A stretch of DNA of 64,000 nt from the NCBI RefSeq assembly GCF_004295795.1, contig NZ_SEBR01000005.1, positions 62,001-126,000 of the forward strand, given 5' to 3'. Positions within the stretch are counted from its first letter, which is position 1. Each line of letters starts with the position of its first letter. A program made the translations under genes and the position numbers. Origin of the DNA: Flavobacterium sp. (lineage in GTDB: Bacteria; Bacteroidota; Bacteroidia; Flavobacteriales; Flavobacteriaceae). The notes beneath the pieces were generated by a model that saw only the letters and a list, made by a program, of their open reading frames with translations, ran no database searches and was not told the origin of the DNA. Below, one piece after another: positions 42,494-50,112 of this stretch.

Positions 42494-43386
42494 GGTTTCA
42501 GGAAGTTTCCGATTTCGGAAAAATACACATTTTCGGCGTCAAGCCAACCGTAATGACTGCAGTTTTCCATCAGGACGACACGCGAATTCTGGAGCACTTT
42601 GTGCGCTCTTTCGGCCAGTTCTGCGGGAATGATATCGCGTTTTCCCTGAAGGATCAAAACCGGTTTTGTAAATGTTTTCAGTTTTTCGGAACAATCAAAA
42701 TGCATGCGGTTCATGTCGAGCCAAACCAAAGTATTGAGTGCGCGATCGCTTTGTGACAAGCGTTTGGCCAGCATCGCATAAAACTTCGGATTAACCACGT
42801 AAGCAGGCGCCAAAGCTCGTGCGCGACCAAGTTTAGTGACATAAGTCGTATCGCCTTTGCGGATTTTTTTGTCCCAATAAGCTAAAGAATCGCGATAAGT
42901 CTTGTCGAGATTTTTTTGGACGAGGTCGCGATGGTTCAACAATTCCAGATCGATTCCGCCAGAGGATGACAAGATCAGTTTTTCGACTTTTTCCGGATGC
43001 AAAGAAGTGTAATAGGATGCGAGCATTCCGCCAAACGAATGGCCAAGCACGATCCAGGAATCAAAACCGAGTTTTTGTCGCAACTGTTCGATGTCGTCGA
43101 CCATCAAATCCATCGAAATGTTCTTTTCGGATGGTTTTTCCAGCTTTGATTTTCCGGTAGCGCGCTGATCGTAAATGATAGTGAGGTTGTGCTCTCCGAG
43201 TTTTTTGGCAAGTGCCTCGAAACCGTTCGAGTTCATTCCGGGACCGCCGTTTATGATCAATATGGGTTTCCCGCTTCCGAAAGTGCGGTAAAAAATGGGC
43301 GTACCGTCGCTGCTTTTGGCAAAGCCTTGCGTCTGTGAATGCGCGATCGTGCCGAATAACAACAACAGTACGACAAGTTTTCTCAT
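42490..43386 (-). CDS. Exported proline iminopeptidase-like alpha/beta hydrolase
   Basis: A 298-residue hydrolase with a signal peptide (residues 1-18, ending IAHSQ). Motifs of the S33 family: NGGPGMNSNGFE (oxyanion loop), DQRATGKS, GHSFGG nucleophile, Asp in LQGKRDIIP and His in NCSHYGW. It lies 1 base after the Xaa-Pro aminopeptidase gene, and together they suggest breakdown of proline-containing peptides, one step in the periplasm and one in the cytoplasm. The exact peptide specificity is inferred. Confidence 0.87.
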   Translation of the reverse strand: MRKLVVLLLLFGTIAHSQTQGFAKSSDGTPIFYRTFGSGKPILIINGGPGMNSNGFEALAKKLGEHNLTIIYDQRATGKSKLEKPSEKNISMDLMVDDIEQLRQKLGFDSWIVLGHSFGGMLASYYTSLHPEKVEKLILSSSGGIDLELLNHRDLVQKNLDKTYRDSLAYWDKKIRKGDTTYVTKLGRARALAPAYVVNPKFYAMLAKRLSQSDRALNTLVWLDMNRMHFDCSEKLKTFTKPVLILQGKRDIIPAELAERAHKVLQNSRVVLMENCSHYGWLDAENVYFSEIGNFLKP

Positions 43387-43387
43387 C

Positions 43388-44680
43388 CTATTGGTTCATC
43401 AGAGTTTCGATTTCGTCGATTTCGATTGGGATGTTTCGCATCAAATTAAATGGTTCGCCCGAGTTTTGGATCACGACATCGTCTTCGATTCGAATGCCGA
43501 AACCTTCCTGCGGAATGTAGATTCCGGGCTCGACCGTGAAAACCATGTTGGCTTCCATCGGTTGGTGCAAAAGCCCGTAATCGTGCGTGTCAAGTCCTAA
43601 ATGGTGGGACGTTCCGTGCATGAAATATTTCTTGTAGGCTGGCCAAGCTGCGTCTTCGTTCTGCACATCGGCTTTGTCCAAAAGTCCGAGGCCGAGCAAT
43701 TCCGAAGTCATGATTTTTCCGACTTCCACGTGATATTGTTTCCACAAAGTTCCGGGTTTCAGCATTTTCGTGGCTTCGTTCTTGACTCGCAAAACGGCGT
43801 TGTAAACTTCGGCTTGTCTTTTTGTGTAACGTCCGGAAACGGGAATCGTTCGCGTCAAATCGGAGGAATAATTCGCGTATTCGGCCGCAACGTCGAGCAA
43901 AAGCAAATCGCCGGCTTTACATTCTTTGTTGTTTTCGACATAATGCAGAACGTTGGCGCTGTTTCCGCTTGCGATAATCGGTCCGTAAGCGAAACCTTTC
44001 GATCTGTTTCTGATGAACTCGTGTACCAGTTCGGCTTCGACTTCGTATTCAAAAACGCCCGGTTTCACGAATCCGAGCAAACGACGGAAACCTTTTTCGG
44101 TGATATTGCAAGCATTTTGGATCAGGTCGATTTCCTCTTTTTCCTTGATGGAACGCAAGCGCTGCAAAATTGGGTTCGACTTGGCAACCGAATGCGCCGG
44201 ATATTTCTCTTTCCACCATTTCACAAAACGATCTTCACGCGTTTCGGTCTCGACAGACGCGCGATAATGCTCATTCGTGTTGATGTACATCGTGTCGGCA
44301 TACGTCATCAGTTCGTAGAAAATCTTGTTGAAATCCTGAAGCCAATACACCGATTTTATGCCCGAAACCTCGAAAGCCTGATTTTTGTCGAGTTTCGCAC
44401 CGTGCCAGATCGCGATGTGTTCGCTGGTTTCGGTCAGGAACAAAATTTCGCGTTGGTGTTCGTAAGGCGCGTCCGGAAACAGAACCAGAATCGATTCTTC
44501 CTGATCGACGCCGCTCAGGTAAAAAATGTCACGGTGTTGCTGAAACGGCATCGTGCTGTCGGCCGAAATCGGGTAAATATCGTTGGAATTGAAGACCGCG
44601 ATCGAGTTCGGCTTCATTTCGGCCATGAATTTCTTGCGGTTCTTGACAAATAAATTGCTGTCGATTTGTTCGTATTTCAT
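43388..44680 (-). CDS. pepP: Xaa-Pro aminopeptidase (M24 family)
   Basis: A 430-residue dinuclear metal peptidase removing N-terminal residues before proline. An N-terminal creatinase-like domain (residues 1-170, with YLSGVDQEESILVLFPD) is followed by the pita-bread catalytic domain. The metal ligands are visible in LLLDVAAEYANYSSDLTRT (two Asp), MHGTSHHLGLD (His), FTVEPGIYIP (Glu) and IRIEDDVVI (Glu). It is a full-length aminopeptidase P type. The Crp/Fnr gene lies 96 bases upstream on the same strand. Confidence 0.94.
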   Translation of the reverse strand: MKYEQIDSNLFVKNRKKFMAEMKPNSIAVFNSNDIYPISADSTMPFQQHRDIFYLSGVDQEESILVLFPDAPYEHQREILFLTETSEHIAIWHGAKLDKNQAFEVSGIKSVYWLQDFNKIFYELMTYADTMYINTNEHYRASVETETREDRFVKWWKEKYPAHSVAKSNPILQRLRSIKEKEEIDLIQNACNITEKGFRRLLGFVKPGVFEYEVEAELVHEFIRNRSKGFAYGPIIASGNSANVLHYVENNKECKAGDLLLLDVAAEYANYSSDLTRTIPVSGRYTKRQAEVYNAVLRVKNEATKMLKPGTLWKQYHVEVGKIMTSELLGLGLLDKADVQNEDAAWPAYKKYFMHGTSHHLGLDTHDYGLLHQPMEANMVFTVEPGIYIPQEGFGIRIEDDVVIQNSGEPFNLMRNIPIEIDEIETLMNQ

Positions 44681-44776
44681 AATCGGGAATTTGGTTTTTG
44701 TAAAGTTAGGGATTGTGATTTTGATCGGATGTGGCCAAATGGCGGAAAAAACTAAAAACCGAAAATTCCATCCCGA

Positions 44777-45355
44777 TCACCCAAAAACACTTTTGCGAAT
44801 CCGGCTCATGTGGCGCGTGGAAATCCCGAGAAACGAAGCCAAATAATGCAACGGAACTTCCTTGATGAGTTCAGGTTCGGTTTCGAGGATTTTGGCGTAG
44901 CGTTCTTCGGGCGTCAAAGTCAGCAAGTCGATGCGATAATCATCGATCAGGCAAAGTTGGCGCTCGAGCAATTCGTAGTAAAGTTTGTTGAAAGTGGCAT
45001 TTTCGGCCAACAGTTTTCCGAAGCTTTCACGATCGATTACAAGCAAATTCGTGTCAGACAAAGCCTTGATGGATTTCCGGGAAGGTTTCCTGAACAAAAA
45101 ACTGCCAAGCGAGGACGTGATCGAGTTGGCGAGTCCGAGATATGTTGTCTTTTCTTCGGCGTCGACCAAAATCGAATGTTGCAGGATTCCGGTTTTTATC
45201 AGACAGAAATATGGGCAAATCTCGCCTTCGGACACCAAAAAAGCGTTCTTTTTCAACGTCATTTCTGAAAAACCCGAGTCCTGGCTTTCGATAAAATCCT
45301 GCAAAGATGAACTCGCGCCGGGCGAAAATCCTGAAAAGCTGTCGAAAAATTCCAT
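44777..45355 (-). CDS. Crp/Fnr family transcriptional regulator
   Basis: A 192-residue regulator: N-terminal cyclic-nucleotide-binding beta-roll (residues about 25-115; LKKNAFLVSEGEICPYFCLIKTGIL), dimerisation helix (FNKLYYELLERQLCLIDDYRI) and a short C-terminal HTH (HYLASFLGISTRHMSRIRKSVFG). It lacks the four cysteines of an Fnr iron-sulfur cluster, so it responds to something else. ATG 45355 is used; longer frames run through the promoter. The -7 box ends 4 bases before the ATG, so the mRNA may be leaderless. A perfect palindrome lies just upstream. Confidence 0.87.
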   Translation of the reverse strand: MEFFDSFSGFSPGASSSLQDFIESQDSGFSEMTLKKNAFLVSEGEICPYFCLIKTGILQHSILVDAEEKTTYLGLANSITSSLGSFLFRKPSRKSIKALSDTNLLVIDRESFGKLLAENATFNKLYYELLERQLCLIDDYRIDLLTLTPEERYAKILETEPELIKEVPLHYLASFLGISTRHMSRIRKSVFG

Positions 45356-45358
45356 GCT

Positions 45359-45366
45359 CAAAAATA
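45359..45366 (-). promoter_or_regulatory. -7 element of the Crp/Fnr gene
   Basis: On the minus strand TATTTTTG is an exact -7 box only 3 bases before the ATG. No TTTG at -33; the palindrome at 45375-45388 covers much of that interval. Confidence 0.5.
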
Positions 45367-45374
45367 CGAAGCGT

Positions 45375-45388
45375 CCGATAATTATCGG
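45375..45388. promoter_or_regulatory. Perfect 14-bp palindrome, candidate Crp/Fnr operator
   Basis: CCGATAATTATCGG is fully self-complementary. It lies between the minus-strand regulator gene (just upstream of its -7 box) and the plus-strand gene at 45446 (27 bp upstream of that -7 box). The position suits autorepression on one side and activation on the other. Confidence 0.5.
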
Positions 45389-45415
45389 TCGTGTAATCTG
45401 ATAAAGCAATTTGCA

Positions 45416-45423
45416 TAGATTTG
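45416..45423 (+). promoter_or_regulatory. -7 element of the unknown membrane-protein gene pair
   Basis: TAGATTTG matches TAnnTTTG exactly, 22 bases before the ATG at 45446. No TTTG at the -33 position, which fits activator dependence. Confidence 0.45.
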
Positions 45424-45445
45424 CCTCATCCAACTCTGGAATCTG

Positions 45446-45733
45446 ATGCTCAAAAAACTCGAAAATCCCGTTTTTCCTTTCGTGCTGTGTTTGCTCGCAC
45501 CTTTTCCCGTTTACAGTTTGTACAAACAGTTTCAGGTCGCGTCGACAAGCGATTCTGTTTTCGATTTCATCTATTTTTTCCAGATAAATTTCGTGATTTT
45601 CATAATCTGCGCAATTCTCATCAATGGCCAACCTTATAAAAAAGTGCTTTTTGTGCTTTCGGTCGCGTGGGCTGTCGCTTACGTTTTATATGCGGTCGTG
45701 ATATTGGGATTGGTACTTTTACCACTTTTTTGA
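45446..45733 (+). CDS. Small three-helix membrane protein, unknown function
   Basis: A 95-residue hydrophobic protein with helices at about 8-24, 43-60 and 66-90 and few charged residues. I do not recognise a family. The start ATG 45446 follows a -7 promoter element by 22 bases. It lies 1 base before the next gene, so both are co-transcribed. It diverges from the Crp/Fnr gene, which may control it. Confidence 0.7.
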   Translation: MLKKLENPVFPFVLCLLAPFPVYSLYKQFQVASTSDSVFDFIYFFQINFVIFIICAILINGQPYKKVLFVLSVAWAVAYVLYAVVILGLVLLPLF

Positions 45734-45734
45734 C

Positions 45735-46664
45735 ATGAGAAACAGGATTTTGCTAGCACTCTTGGTTTTGTTTCACGTCGTCGCGCTTATCGTAGTGACG
45801 GTCAAGCCGAAAGTTGACGCCAGAACGGAAAGTTCGCGCTTTGGACAAAAAGTCATTTTCAAATTTCCTGACAGTACGGTCGTTTACGCAAAATACGTCA
45901 ATCTTGTCGGACGCGGTTATGCCGACAGTTTGGTCGATGTCGGTAGACCGATATTTATTCGCGGACGACGGGAATTCCATATAAAAGACAGCACAAGACA
46001 ACTTCCCGATCGCGTCGACGCAACTTGGCTTTCGCTCGAGGACAATCACTATTATTGCCTTTACAAAAATTGGGATAATGAAGAATTCGAGGACAAACTG
46101 ATAGCGGAAAAAGTCCGGAAAGTCGATTCGGTTGTATTTGAAATCGAGCGTGCAGGTTATGCCCAAATCAGTTTTTATGTCGGAAAATGGAAACCGAAAG
46201 TCTTGAAATGGAAAGCCGATGCGTGCGATTCGAAAACGAGTCGATTTTACCAGATCGAAGCTTTGCAGCCACTCGTGAAATCGAATCTAAATTTTGGATT
46301 GGACTTGTCTTTCAACACCCAGACGCCAAACGCAAGTGCGTTTCTGAGCTTTCAGGAAGGCGATTCGTTACAGGTCGATTTTCCGTCTAACAAAATAGCC
46401 AAACCCAAAAAGTTCTTCCCGAAAATTCCGGAAAAGATACGAGTCGAATTTTTAGGAGATGAAAAAGGCGAGCGAGTCGTCAAATCTCAATGTTCGATCA
46501 AGTTCGATGAATCGGAACTCACTTTTGTTTTGGGGAATCAAAATGGAACAGCGATGTTCGAAGTGCAATTCGGGGAAAATCACAAAGCGAAAAAAGTGTT
46601 CGTGAAACTCAATGGAAAAAAGATCGAACTCAAGCAAGCCGAAGTCGATTATTCGACATATTGA
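45735..46664 (+). CDS. Membrane-anchored or secreted protein, unknown function
   Basis: A 309-residue protein with an N-terminal hydrophobic segment (residues 5-22) acting as signal or anchor, and a beta-rich remainder. Its mature part has VIFKFPDSTVVYAKYVNLVG, several aromatic strands (DNHYYCLYKNWDN) and a lysine-rich C-terminal domain (KKVFVKLNGKKIEL). No catalytic motif is seen and no family is recognised. It is paired with the small membrane protein upstream. It overlaps the convergent HMG-CoA synthase gene by 16 bases. Confidence 0.75.
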   Translation: MRNRILLALLVLFHVVALIVVTVKPKVDARTESSRFGQKVIFKFPDSTVVYAKYVNLVGRGYADSLVDVGRPIFIRGRREFHIKDSTRQLPDRVDATWLSLEDNHYYCLYKNWDNEEFEDKLIAEKVRKVDSVVFEIERAGYAQISFYVGKWKPKVLKWKADACDSKTSRFYQIEALQPLVKSNLNFGLDLSFNTQTPNASAFLSFQEGDSLQVDFPSNKIAKPKKFFPKIPEKIRVEFLGDEKGERVVKSQCSIKFDESELTFVLGNQNGTAMFEVQFGENHKAKKVFVKLNGKKIELKQAEVDYSTY

Positions 46665-48004
46665 TAATATCGCGCACCAATCAAATTTGGTTTTTCTTCT
46701 TCGATTCGGTCCAAAACCCATTCGTTTTTTGGAATTTTCACACTGAAATGCTGTTCTTTTTTGTGTAATTTCTCGTAGGTTTCAAAGTCGATCTCGTTAG
46801 AGTTTTCAAGTGTTTCGAACAATTTTACTTTGGATATCGCGCTTGTCCAATCTCGTTGGATCTCGCCTTCGAAGACTTTTGATTTGGAGCCGCTTCCGTA
46901 GGCCAGAAAACCGAATTTTGTTCCCGAAATCTCGCGTTCGTTTCGATGGGCGTCGCACAAAGCCGACAGCAATCCCATGAAAATCGAGCCTGTGTAAAGA
47001 TTCCCGATCAATGACGAAGCCAATTCGGCGGGTTGCAATTTTGTCTTTACAAACTCCTGGTAATCGCTCGATTTCGCCAAATCCTTGAGTTGTGTCGCGC
47101 AGTTCGGATCGTTTCTGTCAATCAGGATTTTATCCGAATCCAAAGCGAAAATCTCTGTCAACATGCGTCGGCCTTGAAAAGAGTATGGCAAATGCATGAT
47201 GATGTTCGACCAGGATTCGTAAAGTGTTCCGCCGAAATTCGCCGATTTCTTGTAAGAGAAATAAGCATCTCGCGTTCGATCGGTGTAACATTGGTTGGAA
47301 TATTGTCCGTCGAAAACCGGTTGGTCTTTGTGGATTTCCACTTCCGATTCCAAATTCCCAAACCACGGCTGATTTTCGTCGTTTCCGGTGATCTGGACTT
47401 TCGAAACCTTGCGATACGGCTTGAAAAAGTCGAAAACGCCTTTGTTGCTTACCGCCCAATTTTCCGCGAAAGCGATAATTTTCGGATTCGCACTCAAAAG
47501 CATTGCGACCGCGCCCGCGCCTTGGGTATATTCTCCGGTCGATTCCAGGTCGTATTTAGCTATGTCAGTCGCAATAACGATCGCTTTTTTCGTCGGATTC
47601 AATCTTAGGTAATCGAAACAGTTCTGCAACGCATCGACAGCGCCAATACACGCGAAAGTAAAATCGACGACGTCACATTCCAGAAGCGAATTTTCGCCGA
47701 ATTTCTGCTCGATCAAAGCCGAAACGAAAGATGCGACAGGTTTTGAGTTGTCGATTCCGCTTTCTGTGCCAACGTAAATTCTCGAGATTTCCGACAGGTT
47801 GATATCGTTGTCCAGAATCAATTTCGTCAAAGCGTTTGCTCCAAAAACAACCGTGTCCTGATGTGCATCCGGCAAAGTCATCTTGAGCAGGCCGAGGCCT
47901 TTTTCGAGTTTTTCGGGTTCGATGTGGCGCGCTTCGGCCAGAGTTCTTATTGGAAGATGGATTTTGGCGACGTCAAACGCGATCGCGTCGATTCCTATTT
48001 TCAT
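46649..48004 (-). CDS. mvaS: Hydroxymethylglutaryl-CoA synthase
   Basis: A 451-residue thiolase-fold enzyme joining acetyl-CoA and acetoacetyl-CoA to HMG-CoA, the entry to the mevalonate route of isoprenoid synthesis, which flavobacteria use. The catalytic residues are visible: Glu in VGTESGIDNSKP, Cys in DFTFACIGAVDAL and His in IMHLPYSFQGRR. SFVSALIEQ and GNLYTGSIFMGLLSAL are also typical. No other mevalonate gene lies in the window. The 3' end overlaps the convergent unknown gene. Confidence 0.95.
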   Translation of the reverse strand: MKIGIDAIAFDVAKIHLPIRTLAEARHIEPEKLEKGLGLLKMTLPDAHQDTVVFGANALTKLILDNDINLSEISRIYVGTESGIDNSKPVASFVSALIEQKFGENSLLECDVVDFTFACIGAVDALQNCFDYLRLNPTKKAIVIATDIAKYDLESTGEYTQGAGAVAMLLSANPKIIAFAENWAVSNKGVFDFFKPYRKVSKVQITGNDENQPWFGNLESEVEIHKDQPVFDGQYSNQCYTDRTRDAYFSYKKSANFGGTLYESWSNIIMHLPYSFQGRRMLTEIFALDSDKILIDRNDPNCATQLKDLAKSSDYQEFVKTKLQPAELASSLIGNLYTGSIFMGLLSALCDAHRNEREISGTKFGFLAYGSGSKSKVFEGEIQRDWTSAISKVKLFETLENSNEIDFETYEKLHKKEQHFSVKIPKNEWVLDRIEEEKPNLIGARYYQYVE

Positions 48005-48202
48005 GGGACGGAAATTGAGTTCGTAAAGTTACGATTCGAGCCAAGAAAGCGACTGTTTTTCGGGCTTGCGATTCGATTTTTATCGTTAACGCCGAACATT
48101 TCGCGAAAGTGTAAAATTTGCCGAATTTTTGTCGTTCATAATTTCGAAATCGGCAATAAACCAACCCGCGCGGCGTTCTTAATCAAACCAATCGATACAA
48201 AC

Positions 48203-49093
48203 ATGAAGGCAAACTTTGTTTTTTTCCTGCCGACATTTCTAGTTTTATTAGTGAGTTCCTTGTTCGTTTCTTGCTCGAACGACGAATCGGATAATGACGA
48301 ACCGATGTTGATCGTGAAGTTCAAATTCGATCGCGACCAACAACGCTTGAACAATTTGGGGCAACCGTCGACAATTCCTTCCGGCCACGCTGCCCAAACT
48401 CCCGATTTCCACACGATCTCTGCGCATTATCTCGAACTCGCTCCCGATATGTATACGCAATTGGGCGAAGGTTCGGTTTTGTATCACGCTCCTGAAACCA
48501 CGCAAGGCGGACCAAAAGCGATCGATTTCAGCAAGGCGAAAATCGTGGGTGAAGACGAGGTTTTTCTCAAGATTCCTTTGAGCGAGGTCGCGTCCGGGAA
48601 TTACAATTGGGTTCGCGTTTCGCTTTCTTACCAAAATTTTGGCGTGAACTTTTTGCAGTCGGGCGTGGAATATGATGGCACTTTGGCGAGTTTCGTCGGA
48701 TTCAATACTTATATAAAGTCGCATTCCATCGGAAACAATTTCTTTGAGGTCAACTCGAATCGCGCCCAGGGTTATTGGGCTTTCGCTTTGGACGATTATC
48801 CTTACAGTTCAGAAGGTCAGGCGCCGGCCGGAGCGACGACCGTTCCGAATCCGTTGGCAAGTACATCGCCAATTCCCGCCGGATCGTGCGTCGTTACTGG
48901 AAAGTTCGGCAACGAACTGCAAATTACGGGCAATGAAAAGAAAGATGTCGTGGTCACGCTTTCACTTTCGATCAACAACAGTTTTGAGTGGCAAGACGTC
49001 AATGCCGACGGGAAATTCGAACCGTCTGCGGGAGAAAATGTCGTCGATATGGGTTTGAGAGGATTGCTGCCGTCTTTCACGGTTCAGAATTGA
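48203..49093 (+). CDS. Lipoprotein of unknown function
   Basis: A 296-residue lipoprotein: signal with lipobox VSC (Cys near residue 22), then an acidic linker (NDESDNDEP). The mature protein is beta-rich with many Ser/Thr/Asn. Near the C-terminus WQDVNADGKFEPSAGENV has the spacing of a calcium-binding loop (Asp, Asn, Asp-Gly, Glu). ATG 48203 was chosen for the signal peptide; the longer frame upstream overlaps mvaS. I know similar proteins only as hypothetical Bacteroidota lipoproteins. Confidence 0.78.
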   Translation: MKANFVFFLPTFLVLLVSSLFVSCSNDESDNDEPMLIVKFKFDRDQQRLNNLGQPSTIPSGHAAQTPDFHTISAHYLELAPDMYTQLGEGSVLYHAPETTQGGPKAIDFSKAKIVGEDEVFLKIPLSEVASGNYNWVRVSLSYQNFGVNFLQSGVEYDGTLASFVGFNTYIKSHSIGNNFFEVNSNRAQGYWAFALDDYPYSSEGQAPAGATTVPNPLASTSPIPAGSCVVTGKFGNELQITGNEKKDVVVTLSLSINNSFEWQDVNADGKFEPSAGENVVDMGLRGLLPSFTVQN

Positions 49094-49162
49094 CTTGGTA
49101 AAAACCACGTCATTAGCGGCTTTCACGCTAATTAATACTGATTATAAATAATCGGAAATCCT

Positions 49163-49194
49163 TTGTGCTATAACCCTTTTAGCCTTATTTTTGT
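49163..49194 (+). promoter_or_regulatory. Promoter of the sdhCAB operon
   Basis: TTTG (49163-49166), 20 bp, TATTTTTG (49187-49194): both elements are exact. The ATG of sdhC follows 29 bases later. Confidence 0.8.
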
Positions 49195-49223
49195 GTGATT
49201 TTTTAATAAATTACTCAAAATCT

Positions 49224-50090
49224 ATGGCAAAATCGGCTTTCCTGAAGTCATCCCTGGCTAAAAAGTATTGGATGGCGGCGACAGGACTATTTTTGTGTCT
49301 ATTTCTCGTCGGACACTTGTTGGGTAACCTGCAACTTCTGAGTAGGACAGAACACGAGGCGGCGCTTCATTTTAACCAATATGCGCTCTTCATGACCACG
49401 AATCCTGCGGTCAAAGCACTTTCTTACTTGACTTATCTCTCAATCCTTTTCCATGCTGTGGATGGATTCTGGCTTACGATCCAGAACCGCAAGGCAAGGC
49501 CGATTGGTTATGCCAAGAACAATCCGTCGGCGAATACGACTTGGGCTTCGAGAAATATGGCAATGTTGGGTTCCTTGATCCTGCTTTTCATCGTGACACA
49601 CATGGCAAGTTTTTGGGGCAGAATGCACTTTGACAAGAAAATGCCGCTTTATGTGGTAGAGCTTACGGCGATGGGCCAAAAAATGAAATTCTACAAAACG
49701 ACAAACGATCAATTCATTCCTTTCGATCAGGTCGCGGCTAGCAAACAGGAAGCTTTCGAACAGAAAAAGCCGAAATATCTCGCCAACAGATCAGAAATTT
49801 TTGACGCTAACGCAAACATCAAAATTGCCGAAGTATACAAAGATCTTTACAAGATCACGGTCGATTTTTTCAAACAGCCGAAATACGGTTTGTTGTACGT
49901 GATCCTTTACATGATTTCTATGGCGGTTTTGGCATTTCACCTTAGCCACGGATTGGCGAGTTCGTTCCAGAGTATCGGTTTGAGCCACCCGAAATACAGT
50001 CCGTTTATCGACAAGTTCGGACTTGTTTTCTCGATTGTCGTTTGTGCGTTGTTCGCGATTTTGCCTCCGTACATTTACTTTGTCCTTTAA
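49224..50090 (+). CDS. sdhC: Succinate dehydrogenase/fumarate reductase cytochrome b subunit
   Basis: A 288-residue inner-membrane anchor with five TM helices, of the Wolinella-type single-anchor class. Haem-ligand candidates are in FLVGHLLGNLQLL, LFHAVDGF, VTHMASFWGRMHF and AFHLSHGLASSFQSIGL. It is longer than typical (about 230), owing to an insert of about 60 residues between helices 3 and 4 (KKMPLYVVELTAMGQKMKFY onward). ATG 49224 follows a consensus promoter. It is the first gene of sdhCAB. Confidence 0.94.
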   Translation: MAKSAFLKSSLAKKYWMAATGLFLCLFLVGHLLGNLQLLSRTEHEAALHFNQYALFMTTNPAVKALSYLTYLSILFHAVDGFWLTIQNRKARPIGYAKNNPSANTTWASRNMAMLGSLILLFIVTHMASFWGRMHFDKKMPLYVVELTAMGQKMKFYKTTNDQFIPFDQVAASKQEAFEQKKPKYLANRSEIFDANANIKIAEVYKDLYKITVDFFKQPKYGLLYVILYMISMAVLAFHLSHGLASSFQSIGLSHPKYSPFIDKFGLVFSIVVCALFAILPPYIYFVL

Positions 50091-50112
50091 TAATCAATAT
50101 TCATAAATAACT

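Noticed and set aside
43601..44653. Plus-strand open frame (350 codons) opposite pepP
   Set aside because: Entirely within a firmly identified M24 peptidase gene; Phe/Arg/Val-rich shadow translation.
44583..44846. Small plus-strand frame (87 codons) between pepP and the Crp/Fnr gene
   Set aside because: It overlaps the starts and ends of two well-supported minus-strand genes and has no promoter or family match.
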